This document shows positions 11,256 through 21,275 of a stretch of 64,000 nt of DNA, piece by piece. Source of the stretch: Spiroplasma endosymbiont of Nebria brevicollis (GTDB lineage Bacteria; Bacillota_I; Bacilli_A; Mycoplasmatales; VBWQ01). The translations under genes and the position numbers were made by a program. Below the pieces are notes generated by a model that saw nothing but the letters and a program-made list of their open reading frames with translations, had not been told where the DNA came from and ran no database searches. The stretch lies in assembly GCF_964030895.1 (NCBI RefSeq), contig NZ_OZ034986.1, positions 930,001-994,000 on the forward strand, given 5' to 3'. Position 1 is the stretch's first letter. Every line of letters starts with the position of its first letter.

Positions 11256-12184
11256 ATGGAAGACACATTACAAGCAAAAAATGAAAAAAAGATAGAAAAA
11301 ATATCTGATAAATCATTTATACATATTTTACCACCACATATATCTAAAAATGATGATGAAGTAGAAGACTTTACTTTCAACATTGAAGTAGAATATAATA
11401 GTGATTTAAAAAAATTAGAAAAAACAATTTATAAAAATTTACAAGAACAATTAAAATTAAAAGAAAATTATATTGAGTGAGGAATTTCAATATTATCAGA
11501 AACTGGAATTAAAGCTAGAAATGTTGCATCTGTTTCATTACTTTGTGATTTAAATAACATTAAAGAGAATAAAAACAAAACATGTTTACTCAGTTATAAC
11601 ATTGCTTACCAAGAAATAAAAAATGGTAAGATTATAAAAAATGCAACAAGTGATTTCCCATTACATATCAAAATTACTCAAAAAAATGTTATACATGATT
11701 CAGCAACATTAGCATTAAATTTAAATGCAATAAATATTCCTTATTTAGATTTATACTTGACAACAGCAGAAGCATTCGGGTTACAATCAAAGATTTATTA
11801 CATACCAATGCCAGGTAATCCAACGTTACCAGGATACTTCTGTGTTAAATAAAGTTAATGGAAACAATATTCCAATTGTTAGCCAAAGAATTTTAGATGA
11901 TCTTAAGAGAATCTTCCAAATGGCATATGATGCTGCTTAAGGTGGTTCTCCAACTAGACCTTGACAATGACAAGTGTCAGGCTCTACAATTACAATCGAT
12001 GATTTAAATGCTAGTTTTCAACATCAATTAATGGCATGTAAAGCAGCATATGATATTGATGGCTCTCATCACTTGCGTTTAATTTACAATTCTTAACACA
12101 TGTAGAAAAACTGTCTTTGGCCCAGGTCTAGTTTCAGCTACATCAACGGTTCCATTTACGATTAAAGTTACATATGCAGTCTAG
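11256..12184 (+). pseudogene. Broken gene for a repeat-type surface protein, unknown
   Basis: ATG 11256 (ribosome site AAAGGAGC) opens a frame that runs to TAA at 11,850-11,852 (198 aa, one TGA as Trp). The coding pattern continues in another frame (VLNKVNGNNIPIVSQRILDD), is stopped again at about 11,940, continues as PTRPWQWQVSGSTITIDD, and ends GPGLVSATSTVPFTIKVTYAV with TAG at 12,182-12,184. At least three lesions are needed to explain this. The N-terminus has no signal peptide. The family is not recognised; the closing VPFTIKVTYAV strand resembles the beta-rich ends of spiroplasma surface proteins. Confidence 0.5.
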
Positions 12185-12270
12185 GAAGTTAAAAACTTAA
12201 AATAAATTATGAAATAAAAAATAGAATTAGTAAAAAGTCGTGAATTAAAGCGGTTTATGAACCTTTTCTT

Positions 12271-13122
12271 TTAAATTGATAAGTTTTTATTCTTAAAAAA
12301 GACCATACTAAAAGTAAATAAAGGGATTGCTAATAATACAGGAGTTAGCATTTGTCATGATAAGTTAACTCAATTAATAATAAGTGAATAATATTCATTT
12401 CATTCAGTAGGACTAATAAATATTTTAATGGGATTAGTTTCATCAAAACTCATAGGATTTTGAACTAATATTAAAAGCGTAAAATACTTCAGAATATAAA
12501 AAGGATTTTCTTTAATGGGGGTTACAACATACATAATATAAAAGATAGTAAATAATGATAATAAAACTGAAACAATGGTTAAAGAAATAGCTTGTTTATC
12601 AATTATTGATACTAAAAATAAAGCAAAAGCAGCAAATAATAAAGCAACTAAACACATTTTTATATTAATAGTAAATAAATATAAAAATGTTTTACTAGTA
12701 AAATCTTGCATTAAACTACCAAAAAGAATTTCTTGGAAAGTTAAACATATAATATGAAAAATAAAAATATAAGCAATAACAACAAATAATTTAGTTGTAT
12801 AAACATTAACTTTTGACATTGGCATTACTAATCATGAACCAATATAACTACGGTCAATTTCTTTAATGAATAATTTATAAATTAAAAGAATAGATAAAAT
12901 AAAAGATAAAGCCATAGTACAAGCTACTACTAACGCTGAGAAAACTGAATCTCCAACACTACCATCTGTACTTGACCCACCAGGATAAACATGTGAAAAC
13001 GGAGAAAACGATTTAGGACCAATTAGGTCTGGTATTATCATAAAAAGTGATGCTATAGAAAATAACATTAACAATATTCACGTACTTTTCAATTGTACTT
13101 TCAAAAATTTAAAATTGATCAT
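12271..13122 (-). CDS. ABC-2 type transporter permease
   Basis: 283 aa starting at ATG 13122; the start overlaps the end of the ATPase gene by 14 bp, as is usual for a coupled pair. It has six hydrophobic segments: one at residues 10-30, then after an extracellular Gly/Ser-rich loop (YPGGSSTDGSVGD) a run of five. Trp from TGA occurs at several sites. The permease frame is intact, but its ATPase is destroyed, so export is unlikely unless another ATPase serves it. Substrate unknown. Confidence 0.75.
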
Positions 13123-13623
13123 TTATTTCACCACCATAAAATTTTAAAAAGTGTTCTTCTAATTTAAATTGTTGTTCTGTATAAGAGTCAACTTTAAATT
13201 TAGTTAAATCTTTTAGAAAATCATTAATTTTTTCTTTTTTGACAAAAACTTTAATTGTATTATTAGTTACTTCTGTTTTTCAACTTAATTGTGAAAATTT
13301 TATTAAATAAATTTTTTCATATGGTATTTTAACATCTTTCATCAAAATTTCAGATATAATTTTTCCTGATTTAATAATTGCAATTTTATCAGCAAGTGCT
13401 TCCACCTCACTAAAAATATGAGAACTAAAAAAATTGTGGTTCCATTATTTTTAAAGTCTTTAATTACTTTCAAAAACTTTTCTTGCATTAACGGGTCAAA
13501 ACCTGATGTTGGTTCATCTAGAATTAAAATCTTAGGTTTATGCATACAAGCAGCTATTAAGGCAACTTTTTGTTTCATGCCTTTTGACATTTTCTTAATT
13601 TTTACTTTCGGATTAAGGTCAAA

Positions 13624-13631
13624 ATAATTAA
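13624..13631. repeat. 8-bp target duplication of the IS1595 insertion
   Basis: ATAATTAA here and again at 14,570-14,577, exactly flanking the IS. Joining the two sides with one copy restores the ATPase reading frame (EKLINYFDLNP). IS1595 elements typically give 8-bp duplications. Confidence 0.85.
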
Positions 13632-14569
13632 GGCTTTTCTCCCTTTATGTACTATTAAATTTTATCACATAAATGCTGAGAAAAGCCTATCTACGGACTT
13701 CTCCCCACAGTTTTAAATCAAACATAGCATTACAGTTTCAAAACTAGGTATGTTATTGAATTTATATGCTGATTCTTTTGCATATAAATGAACATGATGT
13801 TTTGCAACTTTGATATGTGTTTTAAATGTTCTTCGTATATGTTTTCATACTGATTCAATTTGGTTGGTATTTACACCAGTTTTTGAAACATAGCCATTTT
13901 GATGGTTAACTGTTTCATGCTTAGTGAAAACCGATTTCAAATCGCGATATCCTTTTCACAAATCAGTATGTACATCACACTTTGAAGACATGTGGTTTCT
14001 TGCAAACTGCAAAAGATTTTTACTGTTTGCGTTTTTCAATACTTTCACAATTAAATTATTGGTTGTTTTTTGATAAATGCCAACAATCAAGGTTTTGTTT
14101 AACAAGGATCTTCCTTGTTTTTTAAAACCCATATGTGAAAGATACATTTCATCTATTTGCACTATCCCTTCAACAATGAATTGAGGTTTTTGTTTAGCAA
14201 TGGCACTTCGGATTTTATGACCCATTCTTCAAGCTGTTTTCAAGGTCACTCCCAATTCTTTTGCAACATCAGTTGATGGAATTCCATGTTTGGTGTTTAT
14301 TCATCTAAAGATGAGATAAAACCAAGATATTAAAGACGTTTGGGACTTTGAAAATATAGTGCCCGTGAGAATACTAAATGTTTGATGACATTTCAAACAT
14401 CTCATTCTTTTTAAATCAGAAGTATTCAAATTAAAACTAGAACACCTAATACATTTGCTTTGTTTCAAACTTGCTATATATGCAAGACATTGTTTTTCAG
14501 TTTGAAATATTCTGTTGAATTCATTTCAATTCATTTTTTCCTCCACAAGTACATGTGGGGAGAAGTCCG
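13632..14569 (-). mobile_element. IS1595-family insertion sequence (938 bp)
   Basis: The ends are imperfect terminal inverted repeats: GGCTTTTCTCCCTTTATGTA on the left and, read inward, CGGACTTCTCCCCACATGTA on the right. One transposase gene fills the element. The 8-bp duplications and clean restoration of the host gene show a simple, probably recent insertion. A second CGGACTTCTCCCCACA block lies just inside the left end at 13,693-13,708. Confidence 0.88.
13713..14534 (-). CDS. IS1595-family (ISXO2-like) transposase
   Basis: 273 aa starting at ATG 14534. The N-terminal zinc ribbon has CIRCS and CLKCH pairs (about residues 28-55), followed by a helix-turn-helix-like stretch ending GVTLKTAWRMGHKI. 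The ISXO2-like DDE domain has VQIDEMYLS (first Asp/Glu), later DVHTDLWKGYRDL (second Asp), HxxVNHQNGYV, and TNQIESVWKHIRR, giving the DD(E/N) set. The reading frame is complete, so the element may still be active. A fragment of the same gene lies at 19,490. Confidence 0.88.
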
Positions 14570-14976
14570 ATAATTAATTAATTTTTCAACATATGTTCAT
14601 TCCACATTATATCTAATACCAGCAATTGCTTTTAAATAATCAATAGCTTTCATATAGTCTGGAAGAATATTTTCACCAGGAATGTAACCTAAAACCTTCA
14701 TAATTTCTTTGGAGTTGGTTCAAGCATTTTTATTATTAATAGTAATAGTTCCATAATCTGGTTTAATAAAACCTACCATTTGTCTAATTGTTGTGGACTT
14801 ACCAGCCCCATTTGGTCCGATGAATCCATATATTTCCCCTTGCTTAATTTTAATGTTTATATCAAAAACTCCTACTGTCTCAGAATAAGTTTTTGTAACA
14901 TTATTTAATTCAATTTCATAAGAATGTTCATCATTCATATTTCAATACACCTTTTCTAAAATTTTTAAGAAATTTA

Positions 14977-15562
14977 TTAACTAATAAATTCAAGACTAGT
15001 TACTTGAGAAGTTGTTGATGCTTCATGAAAAGAACCAACAGTTCTTGCAGAAATGCGTAACCTAGCCAGTGAATTAATTGTTCACGGAAAATTAATAGCG
15101 ATGTTATGTTAATGTTTCACTTTCATCATACTTAGCAGTTACTGTAAGGGTAATGGTTGAGGTCATCAAACCTCAACCTTGTCAAACATCATTAGTTTTT
15201 GAAAAATCTCATTGTCTAAAAACATCATTTGCAACATCTTGTTTTAAGTTTAATACAACCTGATTTAAGTAAACAGCTCCATCATAAGTATGCAAAGCAA
15301 AATATCGATTGCAAATAATTTGTTGAGAACTCAGAAAAATAGACCGTGGTTGAACTGTTGATTTAGTATCTATTTTTGTGTCTGATTCTTCATGTGTTCC
15401 TGTTGGTGGTGTTCAAACTTCATGATTAATTCGAACATCTTCTCAAGTTCAATGATTAGAATTAAAATTACTATTATTAGTATAAGCATTTGATATATTT
15501 GGTGAAAACGCTGATACTAAAAATAAAGCAGCAATTGTTGGTAAAATTTTTTTAATTTTAAT
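14977..15562 (-). pseudogene. Secreted protein pseudogene
   Basis: Reads IKIKKILPTIAALFLVSAFS, a clear signal peptide ending near ISNA-YTNN, then a Trp/Asn/Thr-rich chain (several TGA as Trp). No ATG is in frame; a TAA lies just upstream, and ATT at 15,562 after AGAAGGG is the only candidate start. The frame is lost near 15,110 and resumes as INFPWTINSLARLRISAR, ending TSLEFIS with TAA at 14,977. It is therefore damaged at the start and in the middle. Its 3' end recurs as a scrap beside folD at 9,688. Confidence 0.6.
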
Positions 15563-15842
15563 AAACCCTTCTAAATATCATTATTCATAAAACAATTATT
15601 CTTACAAAGAAAGTTAAAGAATATTTACTTGCTACCTGTTAACCCCCAAAACAATAAATTATAATAAGAATTCTTGTAAATGAATAACACTATTATATTG
15701 CTAATATTTTAATACTACAATAGGTTTTATTAAATTTAATAGGATATATGTTTTGTTGGATTTTTAGTAAACTTCTCATGACCTTTATCACCTAATTCTC
15801 GACTTAACCCTAAAAATCGTGTTGTATACTTTGTTATATAAA

Positions 15843-15918
15843 AAACCTAAAATTCAATAAAATCAAATTTTAGGTCGTGTTGATACATTTTTTATTTAAA
15901 TTTTGTAGAAAAGTAGTG
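15843..15918. repeat. Hairpin plus dispersed 20-bp repeat
   Basis: ACCTAAAATT...AATTTTAGGT (15,845-15,876) is a 10-bp stem. Then comes AATTTTGTAGAAAAGTAGTG at 15,899-15,918, also found at 17,764-17,783 and, as 18 bp, at 2,608. These look like ends of a small mobile element whose body is missing. The gap 15,563-15,842 holds nothing I can name. Confidence 0.45.
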
Positions 15919-15970
15919 TTTTCACTTTAAATTTCCTCAAAAAGTGGGAATTTATTAATAGGTAATTTTC

Positions 15971-16168
15971 ATGAATAAAAATGATATTATCAAAAATTTA
16001 AACAAACTTTCAGATAAAGATTTCAATGAAATTTTTAGAAATTATGAACAAAAAATTAAAATAATTGAGAAAAAAACAAATTGGTGGCAGTTGAATAATA
16101 ATTTGAAAATGAAAGAACCACCTATGAACTTGTCAAGTAAAGTGGACAATAAAAAGAACCTTATATAA
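15971..16168 (+). pseudogene. 5' fragment of an unknown gene, cut by IS3
   Basis: ATG 15971; 65 codons (MNKNDIIKNLNKLSDKDFNE...). It is charged and helical with no membrane segment. The last dozen or so codons read into the left end of the IS3 element (from about 16,128), so the natural C-terminus is missing. A hydrophobic reading frame after the IS (17,453-17,538, FLKFFGLIIVVSTVFIILW) could be unrelated. Family not recognised. Confidence 0.5.
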
Positions 16169-17452
16169 TTATTATTATAAATGTTACATTAAATCTAATT
16201 TCATAGGAATAAACTTAATATTTGTTTGGGAATAAGCTAATCGATATTCAATTGGACTCATTCCTTTTAATTTTGGTTGTGGTCGATGATTGTTGTAAAA
16301 ATAAATATACTTAAGTAAATTTTCTTTAATTCATTCAATAGTTCGTTTTTTTCTTGGAATCTGATATAAGAATTCAGTTTTCATAGTTCCAAACCATGAT
16401 TCTGTTGCCCCATTATCTGGAGAATTTCCTCTTCTGGACATTGATATTTTTATACCTAACGTATCACATAAAGTTTTATAAGAAGGGTTGGTATAATGAA
16501 AACCTTGATCTGATTGTAAAATTCATGTTTTATACTTTCCAACATTAACTCAAGCTTGAATAATATTTTTTGTTACAAATGACATATCTAAACTTGAACT
16601 TATTTTGTAATCTAATATTTCATTATTGTGAAAATCCTTAACGATTGATAAATAATACGTTTTACCATTAGTTAGTAAATAGGTTATATCAGTGCCTAAT
16701 TTTTGATTTAAACCAGTAGTTGCAAAATTACGGTCTACTAATAAATTATCATATCTTAAACTGCCAGATTTTAACCTATAATCAAACTTCTTTGTTCTAA
16801 TTTTGGATTTTAAACCCATATTTTTCATATACCTATAAACAATATGTGGTTGTATGTTTAACTTATAAATTTTCTTTATTCAACAACAAATCATGTTATA
16901 ACCATAAATTTCTTTGAACGCATAAAATGTACTTTTAATTATATTAGCAATAAATGGAATCCATTTATTAAACTGTTTCATACCATTGTTAAGTCATTTA
17001 TAATAACCAGATTTTGAAACTTTTAATAATTTACAAAGGTAATTAACTGGATTTTTTGTTTGTAATTGAGATATCGCCTGGCACTTTCCCTTTGTCGATA
17101 TCTCTAAATACTTTTTTAGATAATTCATTACCTCAATATATTGAATTAGTTCTTCTTTAGTCATTTCATTTAAATCAAGAGTTTTAGGTCTACCTTGCCG
17201 TTTACCTTTTGATTGGATACCTTTTCCTGGAATAAGACTATCTTCACCTAAAGTTCTTATAGATTTGCGTCATCTTTTAATACTACTTTTATCAACATTT
17301 AATATTTTACTTGCAGTAATACAACCTAAACCTTCTAATTTTTTTAACATTTCTAATTTTTCTTCTTTTGAATATCATTTATGCAGAAAATGAACACCTC
17401 TCTCAATAAAGTTTTACCACAAAATGGTTCTTTTTTGTGTCTACTTTAATTA
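16128..17452 (-). mobile_element. IS3-family insertion sequence
   Basis: Inverted ends can be aligned: left AAGTAAAGTGGACAATAAAA (then AGAACC) and right, read inward, AATTAAAGTAGACACAAAAA (then AGAACC). About 1.3 kb, one transposase. Exact outer borders are uncertain by a few bases because the left end continues into GAACTTGTC, a block also found alone at 2,682. No target duplication could be assigned. Confidence 0.8.
16184..17407 (-). CDS. IS3-family transposase (single fused ORF)
   Basis: About 407 aa if started at ATT 17407 after a GAGAGAGG-like stretch; no upstream ATG is in frame, and the first internal ATG is near 17,350, so the start is uncertain. Residues 1-100 form the helix-turn-helix part (KLEGLGCITASKILNVDKSS, GRPKTL). 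The rve-type DDE domain follows: LGTDITYL (Asp), WILQSDQGFHYTNP (Asp), RRGNSPDNGATESWFG (Glu), and the IS3-type end YNNHRPQPKLKGMSPIEYR. In most IS3 members orfA and orfB are joined by a -1 frameshift. Here they are one open frame. Confidence 0.88.
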
Positions 17453-17978
17453 TAGGTGATCATTTCCTGAAGTTTTTCGGGCTTATTATCGTTGTTTCAA
17501 CTGTCTTTATAATTTTGTGGATTATAAGTCTCATCTAATCAAGTAATTCCACTAAGTGCTTGATTAGACGTAAAATTACAATTTTTTATTCCTTTTAAAA
17601 ATAATTAATTTAACTTAAAAGGAATAAAAACAAAGACGTAATACATAATTAGTAAGCAGCATTATTCAACATCTATCAGATGAAAAAAGTCAAATTTATG
17701 CCTACAAAAATATTAAATGATAGAATTTTAATACCACTGGGATAAAGGTGAGAAAATTTTTTTAATTTTGTAGAAAAGTAGTGATGGATTAATTTTTTCC
17801 ATCACAGCATATGTATATAATGAATTCAAGTTAATTTTTGTTGATTTATAAAACTTTTTAGTGTAAATTATTAAAATAAATAGCACTCTATTATATATCA
17901 ATATTTTTGTTATAAATTAAAAGAAAATTTTTAAATATTAGCCATATTTATAATAAAAATTGGTTAGGAGTTTCAATA
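17453..17978. other. Intergenic region with hairpins
   Basis: No supported gene. TCTAATCAAG/CTTGATTAGA at 17,534-17,543 and 17,559-17,568 is a 10-bp stem. The dispersed repeat AATTTTGTAGAAAAGTAGTG is at 17,764-17,783. GTGATGG...CCATCAC (17,781-17,805) is a hairpin with a T-rich loop. A -10-like TATAAT at 17,949-17,954 lies 24 bp before the ThsA-like gene. Confidence 0.5.
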
Positions 17979-19382
17979 ATGTTAGACGTTATTAAAAAAA
18001 ATGATTTTATAAAACGATACTCAAAAATGATTTTGCAAAACAAGGTAGCAGTTTTTCTAGGAGCTGGAATAAATGTAGAAGTAGGTTTACCTACATGAAT
18101 TGATTTATTAAGAGACATTTTTGAGGACTTAAATTTAGAAGTTAAAGAAAATATTGATTTAGCTTTAATTGCTCAGTTCTATATAAACGAAAAGGGATCA
18201 GAAAGAGAACTATTAAATATAATATCAGAAAAAATTAATCTACAGAATAAAAAGCCAGGAAAAAATTTAACTTCACTAACTAGATTACCAATTCAACAAT
18301 TTTGAACAACAAATTATGATGATTTATTTGAAAAAGCCTTAAATAATGAAAATAAGAAATATGATTCTATTTATAATAAGAAACAATTTTATACTGCATG
18401 TAGAAAATATTCTATTTTTAAAATTCATGGCGATATTCTTAATAAAGAATATCTTGTGTTTTCAAAAGATAGTTATGATTTATATGAAAAAGATAGGAAA
18501 TTTTTTTGAGATAAACTAAGCATGGAATTAATTAATAAGAATTTTTTATTTATAGGAACTTCAATTGAAGATACCAATTTAAATCTAATTTTAAGTAAAG
18601 TAAATATGATTGTAAATAAAGAAGATAAAAGTGAGCATTTTATTTTTTTAAAAGATATAAAAGAACATCAAAAATTTGAAAGAATGTTCTTACAACATAA
18701 AATCAAAGATTTAAAAACAAGATTTAATATAAAGACAGTATTGTTAGAAGATTATTCTGAATTATCGGAAATTTTTAACTCAATAAATAGTTTAATCTTA
18801 AGAAAAAATATTTTTATCTCAGGTGCAGCTTATAGTTATAAAGAATTTGATAATGAAATTAATAGCAAAACATTTTTATACAATTTGGCAAATGAATTAT
18901 GTAAAAAACAGAAAAAAATAATTAGTGGTTTTAGTTTAGGGATTGGTGATTCTATTATAAGTGGTGCAGTTGACTATTCTAAGGATAATGGAACTGATTT
19001 AGAAGAAATTTTAGATGTATGACCATTTCCACAACATTCAAAAAAACATGATATAAATCAAATTTGGAACGATTATCGTAATAAAATAATTGAAAAATCA
19101 GGAGTTATTATATTTGTTTTTGGTAATAAATTTGACAAAAAACATAATAAAATAATAAATTCGCAAGGAATGATGGAAGAATTTGAAATAGCAAAATCAC
19201 AAAATAAAATAATTATACCTATAGGTTCAACTGGGTATATGAGCAAGAAAATTTTAAATTTAATTGAAAAAGATATAAAAGATTTTAAGTATTTAAAAGA
19301 TTATTTGACTATTCTAAAATCAGAAAAAGACTACAAAAAAATTGTTAGCATTATCGTAGAAATTTTGAATAAAAGAAATTAG
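17979..19382 (+). CDS. ThsA-like Thoeris effector: SIR2 NADase + SLOG sensor
   Basis: 467 aa, ATG after TTAGGAG. Residues 20-260 form a SIR2 fold: VAVFLGAGINVEVGLPTW (NAD loop, G28/G30), FWTTNYDDLFEKA with N112, and FKIHGD with H150. Bacillus cereus ThsA (476 aa, from memory) has catalytic N112 and H152, so length and residue positions agree closely. Residues about 277-467 form a SLOG/STALD domain: NIFISGAAYS, then ISGFSLGIGDSIISGA, then SGVIIFVFGN. In Thoeris a TIR protein (ThsB) senses phage and makes a cyclic ADP-ribose signal; it binds SLOG and switches on NAD+ destruction, stopping infection. The gene is intact, with two TGA-Trp codons in the SIR2 part. Its TIR partner is reduced to a stub immediately downstream. 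Confidence 0.85.
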
Positions 19383-19392
19383 TTGAAAGAAA

Positions 19393-19491
19393 ATGCGAAA
19401 TTTTACGTATAATGTTTTCATATCATATTATTATGATGAAACAAAAGAATATATTTATTTTATAGTTAACTTTGGACTTAACCTTTTCTAA
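19393..19491 (+). pseudogene. 5' stub of a TIR-domain (ThsB-like) gene
   Basis: ATG 19393, 10 bp after the ThsA-like stop, with GAAAGAAA as possible ribosome site. It reads MRNFTYNVFISYYYDETKEY and ends at TAA 19,489-19,491 after 32 codons. NVFISYYYD matches the first beta-strand and box 1 (FISY/F) that opens TIR domains. Position directly behind a ThsA-type gene makes ThsB the natural reading. The rest is gone; the next bases match an IS1595 transposase. Only the first strand is left, so the family call rests on motif plus context. Confidence 0.6.
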
Positions 19492-19525
19492 GTATATGTT
19501 TTCATACTGGCTTAATTTGGTTTGT
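19490..19525 (-). repeat. IS1595 transposase fragment
   Basis: AAGTATATGTTTTCATACTG...AATTTGGTTTGTAAT matches the internal transposase stretch at about 13,836-13,873 with few differences. This scrap lies exactly where the TIR gene is cut, so an IS1595 element probably removed the rest of it. Confidence 0.65.
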
Positions 19526-19555
19526 AATCTCACAGAATTAATAGGTTTACCACCA

Positions 19556-20506
19556 CTAATTATGAATCCCTTTAACTAATTGGTCATATGCTTTAATAAT
19601 TTCTCTTACTTGTTTTCATGTTTCAAAAGTACCACCAACATAATGCACATGACCACCAACACCAAATTGTTGAGCAATATTATTCACAGGAAATTTATTA
19701 CTGCGAAAAATACCTGTAATAGGGCCATCTACTACTGATTGACTAAACATCATTCAAATTTTAGCATCATCAATATTAGCAAGTAAATCAACTTCTTCAT
19801 TAGCTTGCGCAGCTGAGACATTTAATGATTGACAAACTTTAGCTTCTAAACAACATGATAAAACTTTATTATCACTAAATTCATATTTACTTAAAATTAT
19901 TGATTTTAATTGTAAGGTATCAACTGTTTGCTCATAATATTCATTATAGATTTTTGTTAAATCAATTTTAAATGATGTTAAATAACTAAGAATACTAAAA
20001 GTAGTACTATCAACAGTAGGATAGTGAAAGCGATCAGTATCACTAATCATACCTGTATATAAAATTTGAGCGATATTACTATCCATATCTAATTTTAAAT
20101 GAGAACTTAACATGGCAATCATTTGTGATGTCGATGATGATTTTTCATCAATTCAGTTTAAGTTACCATATAAATCAGTCACTGGATGATGGTCAATTTT
20201 AATTATGGTTTTGGCAAGACAATAACGTTGATCATCAATTCGTGGTCTATTGGCAGTATCACTAATAATTACAAGACTATCTTTTATAAACGTTGCTTTT
20301 TCTGGTCGCAAATATTGGTTTCAATCAGAAAAACGCGTACTTACATCATTAAAACACATAACTTGTTTATTGGGAAATGATTTCTTGATTAATAATGACA
20401 AGCCAATTTGGCTACCATAGGCATCCCCATCAGGATTAATATGTGCTAAGCAAACAATTTTTTCATGTTTTTTAATTTCATCTCAAATTTCATTTATAAT
20501 TTTCAT
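19556..20506 (-). CDS. nrnA: DHH-family nanoRNase / pAp phosphatase
   Basis: 316 aa starting at ATG 20506 (ribosome site AAAAAGGA). The DHH domain has [16 protein letters not shown] near residue 25, [11 protein letters not shown] near 80, and the name motif KIDHHPVTD near 105. [11 protein letters not shown] follows near 160. The DHHA1 domain ends with [14 protein letters not shown]. NrnA-type enzymes (MgpA-like in mycoplasmas) degrade 2-5 nt RNAs and dephosphorylate pAp, using two Mn ions bound by the Asp/His motifs. All motifs are present. Symbol follows the family; exact substrate is inferred. Confidence 0.88.
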
Positions 20507-20520
20507 ACGATCAATCCTTT

Positions 20521-20897
20521 TTATAATAATGTTTCAATGCTTGTAACTAATTGTTGAAATTCTAATCATGAAAATACTTTACATCCAACAGCACTATTGT
20601 GACCACCAACACCAAATTGTTGAGCAATAGTATTAACTTTAATATTATTATCACTAGTGCGCAATTCACAACGAATATGTTTATCAGGATATTCAATTCC
20701 TATTACTCAAATTGGATGACCAATCACATTACTGAAAATATTAACATGAAAAGCAGCTTTATCGGCACTAAGTTTTAATTGAGTTAAATATTTATTAGTA
20801 ATAGTTAAGCTAATAATTCCTTTAGCAGAAAGTTTGTAATTTGCATAACAATAACTTAAAAATTGGGCTTCATTATTACTTTTTGCATCTAATTATC
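20521..20897 (-). pseudogene. 3' part of a second DHH-family gene, cut by prophage P1
   Basis: The final ~122 codons of a paralogue of the neighbouring gene: DAKSNNEAQFLSYCYANYK, then [15 protein letters not shown] (DHHA1 GGH motif), ending SIETLL with TAA at 20,521-20,523. Reading upstream, homology stops about 20,890-20,897, immediately before the GGGCG end of the prophage. The catalytic DHH half should lie beyond the nested prophages, outside the window. The two DHH genes are 14 bp apart and were a tandem pair. Confidence 0.8.
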
Positions 20898-20974
20898 GGG
20901 CGTATCCAAAATAGGTATAGATTTAATAAAAATATAAATGAGAGATAATACTCTCATTTTTAATTGTTAAACAA
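20898..20974 (+). repeat. P1 terminal sequence (right-end type) with hairpin
   Basis: GGGCGTATCCAAAATAGGTA then TAGATTTAATAAAAATATA, then AAATGAGAG-ataata-CTCTCATTT (20,936-20,959) and TTTAATTGTTAA. It is nearly identical to 29,102-29,178 (P2) and is related to the P3 left end at 46,456. The 9-bp stem followed by a T-run could also act as a terminator. Confidence 0.75.
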
Positions 20975-21122
20975 TTATAATTAATTATTTTGATAAATCT
21001 GTACTTTATTAAAGTAATTAATTATTACATAACTTAATAAAAATTATTAAAGGCTATAGTGCAGATATAACTAATAGTAATTTTTGTGTTGGTCTTTTAT
21101 AACTTTATATTTTTTTTTGGTT

Positions 21123-21147
21123 CCCTTCCCCCTAGAACCCCCTACCC
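21123..21147 (-). other. Potential G-quadruplex on the minus strand
   Basis: The minus strand reads GGG-TA-GGGGG-TTCTA-GGGGG-AA-GGG: four G-runs with loops of 2, 5 and 2 bases. It lies in otherwise very AT-rich DNA, 5 bp before the leader hairpins of the P1 early operon. P2 has no equivalent. Confidence 0.6.
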
Positions 21148-21151
21148 TCCG

Positions 21152-21248
21152 AGGCTTATTGCTACTTACAGTAGCAATAAGCCTATACGTAGTAGATAGT
21201 AAATATTTAGTATATAAGCCTTTATCACTGTAAGTGATAAGGCTTATA
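21152..21248 (+). promoter_or_regulatory. Paired hairpins in the leader of the P1 early operon
   Basis: Hairpin 1: AGGCTTATTGCTAC-ttaca-GTAGCAATAAGCCT (21,152-21,184, 14-bp perfect). Hairpin 2: TATAAGCCTTTATCACT-gta-AGTGATAAGGCTTATA (about 21,213-21,248, one bulge). The 5' arm of hairpin 1 (AGGCTTAT) can also pair with the 5' arm of hairpin 2 (ATAAGCCT), so mutually exclusive folds are possible, as in an attenuator. No T-run follows hairpin 2. Confidence 0.55.
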
Positions 21249-21275
21249 CATAATAGAAAGGTTAGAAAGGAATAT

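Larger units (their letters stand above)
13109..14938 (-). pseudogene. ABC transporter ATPase, broken by IS1595 insertion and a frameshift
   Basis: ATG 14938. The N-terminal part contains Walker A GFIGPNGAGKSTTIRQ and continues to WTYVEKLINY, where the IS (13,632-14,569) interrupts it. Beyond the IS the frame continues FDLNPKVKIKK with the ABC signature MSKGMKQKVALIAA and Walker B ILILDEPTSGFDP. A one-base deletion in an A-run near 13,425-13,432 then shifts the frame at what should read FLSSHIFSEVEALADK. The C-terminus (to stop 13,109-13,111) is otherwise intact. It paired with the permease at 12,271. Two independent lesions show that the exporter is dead. Confidence 0.88.

Noticed and set aside
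17453..17538. Hydrophobic reading frame after the IS3 element as a gene
   Set aside because: No start codon outside the IS and only about 28 codons; it may be a fragment but nothing supports expression.
20898..20974. Phage end as merely a rho-independent terminator
   Set aside because: The hairpin may terminate, but the same sequence marks an exact homology break at 29,102 and a related one at 46,456, which a plain terminator would not explain.
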